Shown: positions 34,084 through 43,630, counted from the first letter of the stretch. The stretch: DNA of 64,000 nucleotides from SIG299 sp045593825 (GCA_045593825.1 JAZNXI010000046.1:1-64000), one strand, 5' to 3'. Numbers and translations are program-made. The notes: generated by a model not told the origin, from the sequence alone.

Positions 34084-36174
34084 TTAGTTTGCTTCAAAAA
34101 TTGCATTGACGGTCAGGCCGGAGGACATGTTAAACCGGATGGTTTCCGACGTGGTGTCTTCCAAAGAACCGTTGGTTACTTCCCATCGTACAAACTTGTA
34201 ACCGTCCGCCGGAACTGCGGTTAAGGTTACGGCGGTTTCTTCAAAATACATACCGGAAAATGCAAAAGAGAAATCCGGTTGTCTGCCGTTTACCAGAATG
34301 GTTCCCATGGACTGGTTGTTAATGCCCAGATTCAGTTTTTTCGCAGAACCTAAATCAAAAGCTTTTTTAATCATATTCGGCATGGCAGTATAACGTTTTG
34401 CCATAAAATTACGCAGGTCTGTAATTCTGCTGTTGATGTGACCGGCAGGGTCGCCGCCCGCTACCCAGTCGGGACCAAAACGCTTCCAGGTGTCAGGCAT
34501 CAGGGAAAGATATGGCTCCGCCATTTCGTTTAAGACTTTGGTGGCCAGCTTCGGCTCATAATAAATGTTGCGCATGTCGCAGAGAGCAAGAATAAATTCT
34601 TCCCGGAAGGAATCGTTCTTTAACAGGGAACGAAGCAGTTCCACCGGACGGTAGTGCTTGATGTTGTCTTCCTTTTCCTTGGAAGTGGACTGGACCACCG
34701 CAGAGGAAACATTGTCGAAGTTGGCACTGTCCGCACCGCTGTAAATACCGGTGGAGAAGTCGTTGTCGTAGGATGCAAAGCGCCATCTTCCGTCGGAATA
34801 TTCCGTAGCCATGTCGGCATTGCGGACACGCCACATACGCCAGTTGTTATCCTGGAAAATACCGTCTTCGTTGTAAATGTAAAGCTGGAAAGCGAAATAG
34901 TCGGCAAAGGAACCGATATCGATTAAATCACAGGCACCTTCGTACATGGCAGGGTCGGACATGTCGTTTTGGGTGATGTATAAGAACATGTCGTGATACA
35001 GGGACATGTCGTCTTCGGTGCCTTCCTCCAGCTCACCGCGCTTGATGAGGACGATGTTGTTATTGTCGATGCCATAATTGTTTTCAAAATGATTGTCGGT
35101 GTAGTCCTCATTTAAGGTGTACATGCCCCAGTACTCACCGTTTAAGAAAGCAATACAAGGGGTAGACTGCTGGGTTTCGAACCGGGCATCTTTTACCATG
35201 GTTTGCAGGAACGGGTCACGGAGTCTGGCAAAATCTGCGTCGTTACCGCCTACGCGGAGCACGAAGGTTTTGTACTTGTCAATGAGCTCACCGGCAATGT
35301 TATAGTTTTCAGGAATCAGTTCATACTTTAAATTCTTTGCGCCGTATTCCTCTCTCGCATAGAGCTTTAAGCTCTTTTGCGGCTGATTACGGGAAGCACC
35401 GCCCATAATGCGGACGCCCATGTTCTGCTTAAAGCCCGGGGTTCCGTCGGCGGTAATGAATTCCACGGAAATTTCACGTTCCCATTCGCGGCCACGGTTG
35501 GAGTAGTTACCGGTGTGCTGCCAGCCGTCAAGGTAGGCACGGGACGGGTCTTCGGCAAGCCATTCGTCGTGGGTTTTACCAAGAACATAAATGCCGGTTT
35601 CGTAGTCGTAAAGATTATCAAAATCGGTGATAAGGGAAATAATCGGCAAATCACCGTATTTGTCGCGGTCAAGACCTACAAAGTAGCTGGCGTGGGCCAC
35701 CGGAGTGGTGGTGCCGTCCGGAAGATAAGCAATGGCACGGATGACGGTGCACTTGTCTACCGGAAAATCAGGAATATAGTTATTGCTGACGCTGATATCG
35801 GTCTGGGCAGCCAGCACATTCTGGGTATAAAGCTTGCGGGACACGGTAATCTCTTTATTATACAGGGTAGAGGCTTCGTTCGGTGTACTGCCGTCCAGTG
35901 TGTAATAAATCCGGGCCCCCTCCACATTACAGGTAAGGGCAACCTTCTGGGTTTTCTCGTAAAAGCCGCTGTCTAAACTGAAGCCCACATAATTGCCTTC
36001 CGGAGTCGGGGTTGGAAGAATTTCTTCCGGTTCCGAGTTGGTGCCGGGAGTGACGTTACCGGAATCGGTTCCGGTTGGTGCAGGCGTGGTGACCGGGTCT
36101 GCATCGGTTTTGTTGCAGCCGGCAAGGGCGAAGACAAGAATGCACAGTAGTAAAGAGGTGAGTAGCTTTTTCAT
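34084..36174 (-). CDS. CotH-kinase family lipoprotein 2
   Basis: 696 residues; ATG at 36174 follows AAAGGA. It has the same order as its neighbour at 31749: lipobox ALAGC, low-complexity linker, chitobiase-like beta domain (YYTLDGSTPNEAST), CotH domain with RLRDPFLQ, NGEYWGMYTLNEDY and ASYDNDFSTG, and the VPADGYKFVRWEV tail. The two proteins share long identical stretches and clearly arose by tandem duplication. Each has its own promoter and terminator, so they may be used under different conditions. Confidence 0.9.
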   Translation of the reverse strand: MKKLLTSLLLCILVFALAGCNKTDADPVTTPAPTGTDSGNVTPGTNSEPEEILPTPTPEGNYVGFSLDSGFYEKTQKVALTCNVEGARIYYTLDGSTPNEASTLYNKEITVSRKLYTQNVLAAQTDISVSNNYIPDFPVDKCTVIRAIAYLPDGTTTPVAHASYFVGLDRDKYGDLPIISLITDFDNLYDYETGIYVLGKTHDEWLAEDPSRAYLDGWQHTGNYSNRGREWEREISVEFITADGTPGFKQNMGVRIMGGASRNQPQKSLKLYAREEYGAKNLKYELIPENYNIAGELIDKYKTFVLRVGGNDADFARLRDPFLQTMVKDARFETQQSTPCIAFLNGEYWGMYTLNEDYTDNHFENNYGIDNNNIVLIKRGELEEGTEDDMSLYHDMFLYITQNDMSDPAMYEGACDLIDIGSFADYFAFQLYIYNEDGIFQDNNWRMWRVRNADMATEYSDGRWRFASYDNDFSTGIYSGADSANFDNVSSAVVQSTSKEKEDNIKHYRPVELLRSLLKNDSFREEFILALCDMRNIYYEPKLATKVLNEMAEPYLSLMPDTWKRFGPDWVAGGDPAGHINSRITDLRNFMAKRYTAMPNMIKKAFDLGSAKKLNLGINNQSMGTILVNGRQPDFSFAFSGMYFEETAVTLTAVPADGYKFVRWEVTNGSLEDTTSETIRFNMSSGLTVNAIFEAN

Positions 36175-36253
36175 GGTGGATTCCTTTCTGTATTTTGTGA
36201 AAGTATATTGTCTGATTTTGCTTTTGTTTACTCAAGTGTGAAACTTATCATAC

Positions 36254-36282
36254 AGTATACTACAATATTTTCCTTTTCACAA
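36254..36282 (-). promoter_or_regulatory. Promoter of CotH lipoprotein 2
   Basis: TTGTGA and TATACT, 17 bases apart, on the minus strand, with TTGTGAAAA and GTATACTG shared with the other CotH promoter. Confidence 0.75.
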
Positions 36283-36323
36283 GGAAAGGAAGTAAAAAGT
36301 TCATTAAAATTTTGGGGAAGCAA

Positions 36324-36352
36324 TTGAATAAAATCCTTTTGTTTTGTACAAT
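36324..36352 (+). promoter_or_regulatory. Promoter of the beta-helix protein gene
   Basis: TTGAAT and TACAAT, 17 bases apart, about 50 bases before the GTG start. Confidence 0.75.
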
Positions 36353-36400
36353 GGAGGTTGTAAGTAATTACATGTTTTTTAGGGAGAAAGGAGCAATTTC

Positions 36401-39235
36401 GTGAATCGAGGAAAGAAATTAGTATTAAGTATTATGGGGGTGACCGCAATGGGAATATTCGGCTTATTCGGAAAACCGGCTGCAACGGCCGTGGCAGACA
36501 GTGTGGAAGGCTATACGGCACTGGATGCTTCCGACCCGGTGGAATTTTGCGGTGACTGCATTGTATATGGCGGCGAAACCATCGTCCTTGGAGAAAAGGC
36601 TATTTACATAGACGGTTCCTTAAGCGATGATGTGGCGGACCGTTATGATTATGTGTATAACGATTTTAAAGAGGCAGCAACGGCTTTTACAGACGGCACC
36701 GAGGAAGAACCGATGCGGGTTTATCTGGCGCCTTACGTATATTGGATTGACGATCCGGACGATGCAGAAATCCGGGTGGCCTCCGGTGGCGATACTCCGT
36801 ACGGACTTGTTATTAACTGCGACCATCTGCACTTGATTGGTCTTACACAAAATCCGTACAACGTAGTGTTGGCGGTAAACCGCGGACAGACCCAGGGTGC
36901 CAAGGGTAACTACACCATGTTTTATATCGACGGCCGCGGCACGCAGACAGAAAACCTGACCATGGGTAACTACTGTAACGTAGATTTGGAATATCCGTTA
37001 AAACCGGAGCTTTCCCGTCCAAAGCGGACGGAAACCATTACCCAGTCCCAGCTGGTCATTACCAACGGAGACAAGGTAATTGCAAAGAACTGTAACTTTT
37101 TAAGCAGACTGAATGCCTGTCCGTTTGTGGGCAGTGCCAGAGCGCTGTTTGTGGACTGTCATATCGAATGCGGCGACGACGCCCTGCCGGGAACTGCCGT
37201 ATTTTTGAACAGTACCTTTTTGTTTACCAGCTCCAAGCCGTTTTATAACACCAGCGGCACCGGCGCGGTATTCTTAAATTGTGAAATTACCTCCGATGTG
37301 GATGGCGCCCAGTATTTAACCAAAGCGGGCGGCACCGTAACTTTGGTGGACTGTAATTTTATCAGCGACTATCCGGGATTCCGCGTGGAATGGACACCGG
37401 AACCGACAGCAGACTTAAAGTGTGTACAGAGCAATGTAACCGTAAACGGCAAGCCTTATGTAATTGCAGGCGGCTCCGCAAACACCATCGATGTTACCGG
37501 CACCGAGGCGGCAAAGGCCTTTGCGATTAACGATAACGGCAAAACGATTTATAATACCTACAACCTTTTACAGGGCAACGACGGATGGGACCCACTGAAT
37601 AACAAGGCAGAAATTGAAGCAATTGATGCCAAATACACCCTGTTCCCGTTCCTGATGAACACTGCACCATCCGTAAAGAGTGTTAAGAACGGCGATACCG
37701 GCACCATCAAGGTGATGCTCCGTAATTTCCGCAACGTGGCCGGCGGCATTACCTCCGATACGGTGGAATGGTCTGTGGAGGATGCATTAAAAGATTATAT
37801 TTCCATTACACCAAACGCAGACGGTTCCTGCAATTTTACTGTTTTAAAGAGTGAAGATAGAAATGTAAGCGGCAGAGTATATGCAAAGAGTTCCATGGGC
37901 TATGTGGCCAATGCTTATTTTACTATTACTCCGGATGTGGTGGGAGCACCGGGCTTTGCTACAGAGCCGACCGTAACCATCGGAGTAACGGAGGTTCAGA
38001 CAGGCGGCGAAGCAACGCAAAAGATACAGGCCGGATGCGTTACAGTAGAATATAAATTGAACAACGACGGAGAGGACATTTCCGTTATTGACTGGTACCG
38101 CGTCAGTGCAGACGGTTCCGAAAAGGTAAAGGTGGCAACCTCCCGCATGGACAAGCCGGAGTATACCTATGTGGTAACACCGGGCGACATCGGATATTAT
38201 ATTGTGGCGGAGGTAACTCCAAAGGTGTTAAATTCCCAGCCGGGAGCTACGTTATCTGCCACCACAGACCGAGTAATTACGGTGGAGGATTTACCGCTTA
38301 ACCTTATCAGTACCAATTTCCAAAGCTTCCCGACAGATGTCCAAAACTTAGTAAAACCGGGCTTTTGGACCGTGGAAGGCTTTAAGCCTGCAGATACTGC
38401 AGAATACGACTGGAAGGCAAAAACAAGTGAAGCCTGGGCTTACAGCGTGGGAGAAGGCGGCGCCAAGAATGTGTATGGTCTTACCCAGACCGTCCGTGGT
38501 TCCAGAATTCTTTATACCCCGGCAGAGGGCAGCTACGGTGACATGAGTGTGACTCTGCAGGTGGCTCCGTGTAAATCCGCAGGTCAGGGCTTTGGCAGTG
38601 CCACCGCCCAGTACATGGACGTTTTACTTAAGATGGATACGGAAAACCTGAACGGATATGCCCTTCGAATTGAGCGTACCGGCAAGTACTCCAACGCGGT
38701 AGATTTTAAACTTATCAAGTATACCAACGGTTTAACGGAAGCCATTACAGAGCCAATTTCCGCCTCCTGCTACAATACGTTGTGTACCATCACCTTAACG
38801 GTAGAGGGAACCACACTTTCTGCCCATGTGGAAACTACGAAAAAGCAGAATGATGAGCAGGCGGCAGCAGGTCTTGCCCATGTGGTGGACTTGTCTGCAG
38901 AAATTGAAACCAATAACTTTGGCGGTGTAGGCGTGACCCATACCGGCACCGTGGGTGCCAATGCAACCTTGCTGACACAGCTGGATGTTGCGTGGGAGGC
39001 AGCAGAAGATGTGGCAGACCCGACGGTGGCACCTACAGATGCTCCGGAGGCAACAAAAACTCCGGAAGATGGTGATATTATTAGTACAGATTCCGGTGAC
39101 AGACAGGTAGTGACCGGAATGCCTGGAATCTTTAAGTATATGATAGTTTCCCTGATATGCGTGGTTGTTTTCGCAATTATTGCAGGAATTTACTGTGCAG
39201 TAAAGCCTCGGAAACCTTGGGAAAGAAATAAATAA
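36401..39235 (+). CDS. Large membrane-anchored beta-helix protein, pectinesterase-like
   Basis: 944 residues; GTG at 36401 after AAAGGAG. The N-terminus is an export signal without a lipobox. Residues of about 50-360 look like a right-handed beta-helix of the pectin methylesterase type, with TENLTMGNYCNVD, repeated FLNC/LVDCNF turns and an acidic HIECGDDALPG block that could hold the active-site Asp. The usual catalytic QAVAL motif of CE8 was not found. Two or three beta-sandwich domains and an Asp/Pro/Thr linker follow, then one membrane segment (about 908-932) and a basic tail, so it is held at the cell surface. Carbohydrate binding or de-esterification is inferred. Confidence 0.75.
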   Translation: MNRGKKLVLSIMGVTAMGIFGLFGKPAATAVADSVEGYTALDASDPVEFCGDCIVYGGETIVLGEKAIYIDGSLSDDVADRYDYVYNDFKEAATAFTDGTEEEPMRVYLAPYVYWIDDPDDAEIRVASGGDTPYGLVINCDHLHLIGLTQNPYNVVLAVNRGQTQGAKGNYTMFYIDGRGTQTENLTMGNYCNVDLEYPLKPELSRPKRTETITQSQLVITNGDKVIAKNCNFLSRLNACPFVGSARALFVDCHIECGDDALPGTAVFLNSTFLFTSSKPFYNTSGTGAVFLNCEITSDVDGAQYLTKAGGTVTLVDCNFISDYPGFRVEWTPEPTADLKCVQSNVTVNGKPYVIAGGSANTIDVTGTEAAKAFAINDNGKTIYNTYNLLQGNDGWDPLNNKAEIEAIDAKYTLFPFLMNTAPSVKSVKNGDTGTIKVMLRNFRNVAGGITSDTVEWSVEDALKDYISITPNADGSCNFTVLKSEDRNVSGRVYAKSSMGYVANAYFTITPDVVGAPGFATEPTVTIGVTEVQTGGEATQKIQAGCVTVEYKLNNDGEDISVIDWYRVSADGSEKVKVATSRMDKPEYTYVVTPGDIGYYIVAEVTPKVLNSQPGATLSATTDRVITVEDLPLNLISTNFQSFPTDVQNLVKPGFWTVEGFKPADTAEYDWKAKTSEAWAYSVGEGGAKNVYGLTQTVRGSRILYTPAEGSYGDMSVTLQVAPCKSAGQGFGSATAQYMDVLLKMDTENLNGYALRIERTGKYSNAVDFKLIKYTNGLTEAITEPISASCYNTLCTITLTVEGTTLSAHVETTKKQNDEQAAAGLAHVVDLSAEIETNNFGGVGVTHTGTVGANATLLTQLDVAWEAAEDVADPTVAPTDAPEATKTPEDGDIISTDSGDRQVVTGMPGIFKYMIVSLICVVVFAIIAGIYCAVKPRKPWERNK

Positions 39236-39242
39236 ATGAATT

Positions 39243-39273
39243 AATCCCGGCGACAAACCGCCGGGATTTTTTT
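39243..39273 (+). terminator. Terminator of the beta-helix gene
   Basis: Perfect 10-bp stem AATCCCGGCG / CGCCGGGATT with a T run. Confidence 0.9.
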
Positions 39274-39407
39274 GCACAAAAAAGATACTAAAAAAAGTAA
39301 TTTCTTGTGCACTTTTCCTCTTGAATAAAAAATATAACAGGCGTATTATAATGTGCGGAAATGAATATTAAATATTTATAAATTTTTTTTAAAAGAAGGA
39401 AAAAAAC

Positions 39408-40715
39408 ATGAACGTATTATTATCTGTATCTTTTGCATTGTTAGCAGGTCTTCTTATGACCCGCGCATTCAAGCCGTTTAAATTACCGGCAGTTACCGCA
39501 TATCTCATTGCCGGTGTTCTTATCGGACCATACTGCTTAGGTGGTCTGCATCTTGCCAACGGTGTCGGTTTTGCCAACATGGACGAAGTTGGTTCCCTGG
39601 CGGTTATCGGTCAGGTGGCACTGGGCTTTATCGCCTTCTCCATCGGCAGCGAATTCCGTCTGGATGATTTAAAGAAAATCGGTAAGCAGGCCTTTGTTAT
39701 CGGTATTTTCCAGGCACTGGTAGCTACTTTGTTTGTAGACCTGGCATTACTGGTAGTACATTTTATGATGCCGGATAAATTAACCTTACCGCAGCTTCTT
39801 ACCCTGGGTGCCATTGCCACAGCAACCGCTCCGGCAGCAACCCTTATGGTAGTAAGACAGTTTAAGGCAAAGGGACCTTTAACCAAGTTGTTACTCCCAA
39901 TCGTAGCATTAGACGATGCAGTGGGCTTAATCGTATTTGCCGTATCCTTTGGTATTGCAAAGACTTTAGTCAGTGGTCAGGTGGATTTAGTATCCATTAT
40001 TGTAAATCCGTTGGTGGAAATTGTCTGCTCCCTGGCACTTGGTGCACTGATGGGATGGCTTTTAACCCAGTTAGAAAAGTTGTTTAACTCCAACACCAAC
40101 CGTCTGAACGTGACTATTGCATTTGTTGTGATGACAGTTGCATTATCCAGCTTAAAGTTCGAAATCGGTCATATCCATGTAGGATTTTCCTCCCTGTTAG
40201 TGTGCATGATGTTGGGAACCGTGTTCTGCAACATCTGTCCGCTGTCTGAGGATATGATGACCCGCTCTGACAAGTGGACATCCCCGCTGCTTGCCCTGTT
40301 CTTCGTAATCAGCGGTGCAGAATTGGAGCTTAATGTATTTGCAGACATTGCTATTGTGGGCATCGGCGTGGTTTACATTGTATTCCGTTGCCTCGGTAAG
40401 TACTTCGGTGCACTCACCAGTGCCAAGGCTACCAAGTGTGCTCCGCAGATTTGCAAGTACCTCGGTATCACCCTGTTCCCACAGGCCGGCGTTGCCCTGG
40501 GTATGTGTGCTACAGCCATGCAGCTTGGTCCGCAGGGAACCTTAATCCGCAACATTACTTTATTTGCGGTTCTGGTTTATGAGTTATTCGGACCGATGAT
40601 GACCAAATGGGCTCTGACTAAAGCAGGTGAAATTCATCCAATGCCTGACCATGTGAAGCATCGTCGTCACCACTTACTGGCAGAAGCAAAGAAAGCAAAA
40701 GAAGAGAATAAGTAA
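39408..40715 (+). CDS. CPA2-family monovalent cation:proton antiporter
   Basis: 435 residues with about twelve membrane segments; ATG at 39408 follows AGAAGGAA. The family core sequences are present: AYLIAGVLIGPY near residue 35, TATAPAATLMV and the ion-site pair in ALDDAVGLIVFA. There is no C-terminal TrkA/KTN domain, so it is a NapA/GerN-like exchanger rather than a KefB-type potassium channel. It probably exports sodium or potassium against protons. It is a single gene with its own terminator. Confidence 0.9.
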   Translation: MNVLLSVSFALLAGLLMTRAFKPFKLPAVTAYLIAGVLIGPYCLGGLHLANGVGFANMDEVGSLAVIGQVALGFIAFSIGSEFRLDDLKKIGKQAFVIGIFQALVATLFVDLALLVVHFMMPDKLTLPQLLTLGAIATATAPAATLMVVRQFKAKGPLTKLLLPIVALDDAVGLIVFAVSFGIAKTLVSGQVDLVSIIVNPLVEIVCSLALGALMGWLLTQLEKLFNSNTNRLNVTIAFVVMTVALSSLKFEIGHIHVGFSSLLVCMMLGTVFCNICPLSEDMMTRSDKWTSPLLALFFVISGAELELNVFADIAIVGIGVVYIVFRCLGKYFGALTSAKATKCAPQICKYLGITLFPQAGVALGMCATAMQLGPQGTLIRNITLFAVLVYELFGPMMTKWALTKAGEIHPMPDHVKHRRHHLLAEAKKAKEENK

Positions 40716-40723
40716 ACATAAAA

Positions 40724-40760
40724 ACAGCCATGGCGTCTTGCTATGGCTGTTCTTGTTTTG
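40724..40760 (+). terminator. Terminator of the antiporter gene
   Basis: Stem ACAGCCAT / ATGGCTGT with an 11-base loop and a T-rich tail. Confidence 0.75.
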
Positions 40761-40830
40761 TTTTCAAATTTATAGTGGAAATAATTGAAAAGTTGTGCTA
40801 CCATAAGCCTGTATAAAGGAGAGAAAAACG

Positions 40831-42240
40831 ATGGCTTCGGTATCAACAGAAGAAAAACAGTTAAAGAGAAGAGAGTACTTACTTGGCGGAAACATGTGGA
40901 AGGTGGTTTTAAGCATTTCCCTTCCTATGGTTTTCTATAACCTGTGTAACTATTTTTACGGAATTTACGACATGATGTTGGTTCAGTCCGCAGGCATCGG
41001 CGATGCAGCCGATATTGTTGTTCTGGACCAGATTAAAAATATGGTATCCACAATTGGAGGTGCCCTGGCCACCGGCGGTGGTATTATGGTTGCAAGACGC
41101 TATGGAGCAAAACAGCTCGCGAGTGCCAGATCGTGTGCAAATACGTTATTCTCCATGGCAATGGTTGTTGCCCTTGTGACCCTTGTGTTAATCCCTGCCG
41201 GTGTGCCGTTCCTACAGCTGTTCAACACCGACCCGTCCATTATTGAAAATTCCATCGGGTATTACAACGTACAGATTATGACCCTGGTGGTTACCACCAT
41301 GAACAGCGCCATGATTTCCATGGAAAAGGCCAAGGGCAACACGAAGCAGCTTTTGATGCTTAATCTTGGAGTTATTATAATTAAGGTCAGCCTTACCACT
41401 CTGTTTGTGTACGGCCCGTTTGAAAATGTCACCAATACCTGGCTGGCGGTTTCTACCTTAATAGCCCAGCTGTTCTTATTCAGCTGTGGCCTGTTTTTGT
41501 GCTTTAGACCAAGCAACATTTTGCGCATCCGCATCAAAGAGTGGAATTTCCACCGGCAGGAGGTGCTTAGCATCGTCAAGCTGGCAGTGCCGGTATTTAT
41601 CGGAAATTTCCTGTTTAACTTCGGTAAGGTTTACGTAAACTCTGCAGCTACGGTGCAGTACGGCAAGATGTGTGTAGGCGCCCTGGGTATTTCCAACACC
41701 ATGGCAGGCTTGTTTACCAACATTACCAACACCACCGCCGACTGCGGTGCCACTATTGTCAGCCAGAACTACGGCAATAAAAACGGAGCCAGAGTGCGTC
41801 AGTTTTTCAAGGTAAATTTAACCTATGTAACCCTGGTCAGCGTAATCGGAACCATCATTATGTTTACCATGAAGGGTCAGGTGGCAGCATTCTTTGCACC
41901 AAACAGCCTGCAGTATCAGGAAATGATTGTCAACATTTTTGCCTGGGAGTGCTTTGATATTGCGTTCCTCGGCTTCTCACATACCGCCAACGCCCTGTTT
42001 AACGGCTTCGGTAAAACCAAAGCAACCATGGTGTTCTCCATGGTGCGTCTGTTTGGTCTGCGCGTGCCGGTATTGCTTCTTTTGATGCACGTGGTTCAAA
42101 TGGATTATTCCGCCTGCGGCGTGGCTATGTTTGCCTCCAACACCATCATCGGTGTGATTCAGCTGGCGGCATCGGCGCTCTATTGCATGAAGCTGGATAA
42201 GCATCATCCGGAATTGTTTACAGAAACAAAAACGGCGTAA
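40831..42240 (+). CDS. MATE-family efflux transporter
   Basis: 469 residues with about twelve membrane segments in two similar halves; ATG at 40831 follows AAAGGAGAG. GNMWKVVLSISLPMVFYNL at the N-terminus and GALGISNTMAGLFTN in the second half are typical of MATE (DinF/NorM-like) carriers, which export drugs or metabolites using sodium or proton gradients. The substrate is not predictable. Codon use matches the neighbours. Confidence 0.92.
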   Translation: MASVSTEEKQLKRREYLLGGNMWKVVLSISLPMVFYNLCNYFYGIYDMMLVQSAGIGDAADIVVLDQIKNMVSTIGGALATGGGIMVARRYGAKQLASARSCANTLFSMAMVVALVTLVLIPAGVPFLQLFNTDPSIIENSIGYYNVQIMTLVVTTMNSAMISMEKAKGNTKQLLMLNLGVIIIKVSLTTLFVYGPFENVTNTWLAVSTLIAQLFLFSCGLFLCFRPSNILRIRIKEWNFHRQEVLSIVKLAVPVFIGNFLFNFGKVYVNSAATVQYGKMCVGALGISNTMAGLFTNITNTTADCGATIVSQNYGNKNGARVRQFFKVNLTYVTLVSVIGTIIMFTMKGQVAAFFAPNSLQYQEMIVNIFAWECFDIAFLGFSHTANALFNGFGKTKATMVFSMVRLFGLRVPVLLLLMHVVQMDYSACGVAMFASNTIIGVIQLAASALYCMKLDKHHPELFTETKTA

Positions 42241-42282
42241 ATGCTTGCGGATGAAATAGTTCAAGAAATTAACAAAAATATC

Positions 42283-42311
42283 TTTACAAGTAGAAGATGG
42301 GGTTGTATAAT
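42283..42311 (+). promoter_or_regulatory. Promoter of degV
   Basis: TTTACA and TATAAT, 17 bases apart. Confidence 0.75.
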
Positions 42312-42405
42312 GTAGTAATGAAAACTACGTTGTGCAACCCTGATGTTGTCTTGAAGAAAGAATTAAAACGACATTCATAGACAAACAGGTTTAGGAAGGA
42401 GAACT

Positions 42406-43290
42406 ATGAGCGATTATATTTTAAGCTGCTGTTCCACAGCAGATTTGACAAAAGAACATTTCGAGAAAAGAGATATTAAGTACGTTTGCTTCAGTTACGA
42501 GTTGGATGGTGTACGCTATTCCGACGACTTAGGAGAAACCATGTCCTTAGATGATTTCTATAAGGCTATGGAAAACGGGGCAAGCACCAAGACTTCCCAG
42601 CCGAACGTGGCAGAGTATGAAGAATATTTCGAAGGCTTCTTAAAGGAAGGAAAAGACATCCTTCACCTTACCTTATCCTCCGGTATTTCCGGCGCACACA
42701 ATTCCGCATGTGTAGCAAGAAATATGCTGGCAGAGCGTTATCCGGACCGTAAGATTTATGTGGTGGATTCCCTGGCAGCAGCCTCCGGCTACGGCCTTGT
42801 TATGGACGACCTGGCAGACATGCGTGACGCAGGCAAGTCCATCGACGAATTACATACCTGGATTGAAGAAAACAAGTTAAAGATGCATCACTGGGTAGCG
42901 ACCACAGAACTGAAATACCTGGTTCGCGGCGGTCGTCTTTCCAAGACCGCAGGCGTTGTGGGCGGTATCTTAAACATCTGCCCAATCATCCACGTGGACG
43001 TAAACGGTAAGCTTCAGGCCGGCCAGAAGGTACGCGGCAAAAAGAAAGCCATTGACGAATTAGTTAAGATGATGGAAGAGCACGCAGAAAACGGCACAAA
43101 CTACAGCGGCAAGTGCTACATCAGCCATTCCGCATGCATAGAAGAAGCAACCGCCCTGAAGGAGCAGATTGAGGCCAAGTTCCCGAATCTCGCGGCTGTT
43201 GAAATTGACAACATCGGAACCGTTATCGGCAGCCACACCGGACCGGGCACCTTTGTTATCTTCTTCTGGGGTGACGCGCGTACAGAATAA
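42406..43290 (+). CDS. DegV family fatty-acid-binding protein
   Basis: 294 residues; ATG at 42406 follows AAGGAG. The DegV fold is marked by CSTADLTKEHF near the start, TSQPNVAEYEEYF, HLTLSSGISGAHNSA at the lipid carboxylate site, LKYLVRGGRLSK and the C-terminal GSHTGPGTF. DegV/FakB proteins hold a fatty acid for phosphorylation by a FakA kinase; no FakA is in this window. The last 17 bases before the end of its coding core reappear inverted downstream, where a decayed second copy lies. Confidence 0.93.
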   Translation: MSDYILSCCSTADLTKEHFEKRDIKYVCFSYELDGVRYSDDLGETMSLDDFYKAMENGASTKTSQPNVAEYEEYFEGFLKEGKDILHLTLSSGISGAHNSACVARNMLAERYPDRKIYVVDSLAAASGYGLVMDDLADMRDAGKSIDELHTWIEENKLKMHHWVATTELKYLVRGGRLSKTAGVVGGILNICPIIHVDVNGKLQAGQKVRGKKKAIDELVKMMEEHAENGTNYSGKCYISHSACIEEATALKEQIEAKFPNLAAVEIDNIGTVIGSHTGPGTFVIFFWGDARTE

Positions 43291-43325
43291 GAGATGTATT
43301 TCTGCATGAAATTATAATAATTAAT

Positions 43326-43406
43326 AAAGCCCTACTTTCCAAGTTGTCCACTGGGACCCGCTAGCGCTAACGGTCCTGCGTTGGATAACTTGGAAAGTAG
43401 GGCTTT
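43326..43406. repeat. 24-bp inverted repeat / strong hairpin after degV
   Basis: 43326-43349 pairs with 43383-43406 over 24 bases with one G-U pair, and GGACC/GGTCC pair inside, around a loop holding GCTAGCGCTA. With A and T runs at the ends it should terminate transcription from both sides. The similarity of the two sides extends outward into the degV 3' end. Confidence 0.9.
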
Positions 43407-43407
43407 G

Positions 43408-43520
43408 TTTTATATATGGCATGCAGAAACACATCGCATCTGTGCGTCACCCCAGAAGAACTGCATGTGTGGGCCTGGCGCGGTTTGCTGGGCCCCGGCA
43501 TGGCTCGCCCGGGGTATACA
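43408..43520 (-). pseudogene. Inverted, decayed copy of the degV 3' end
   Basis: On the minus strand, TTCTTCTGGGGTGACGC (43439 region) is identical to the end of degV, and the bases on both sides still align: GATGT-TTTCTGCATG after the stop region, and an ACCG..CC.GGC pattern matching the codons for THTGPGT before it. Frame shifts have destroyed the reading frame. The rest of the gene is not recognisable upstream. Confidence 0.6.
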
Positions 43521-43616
43521 GAGAAGAAATTTGTGCTAATACCCCGCAGAAGCTGTAAAACACAGCCCAAAAGGCATCAGCCGGGGTATACAGAAGAAAA
43601 AATTGTGTCAATACCC
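43511..43616. repeat. Two direct copies of a 35-bp hairpin unit
   Basis: GGGGTAT...ATACCCC at 43511-43545 and the same unit at 43583-43616 start 72 bases apart and share the internal words TACAGA, AAGAAA and TTGTG. Each can form a 6-7 bp hairpin. They lie between the degV remnant and the promoter of the next GGDEF gene. Confidence 0.75.
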
Positions 43617-43630
43617 TTATAAGACCTCTC

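Noticed and set aside
31861..36241. Plus-strand frames opposite the two CotH genes
   Set aside because: Each is a shadow of the minus-strand coding sequence, with fragmentary low-complexity proteins.
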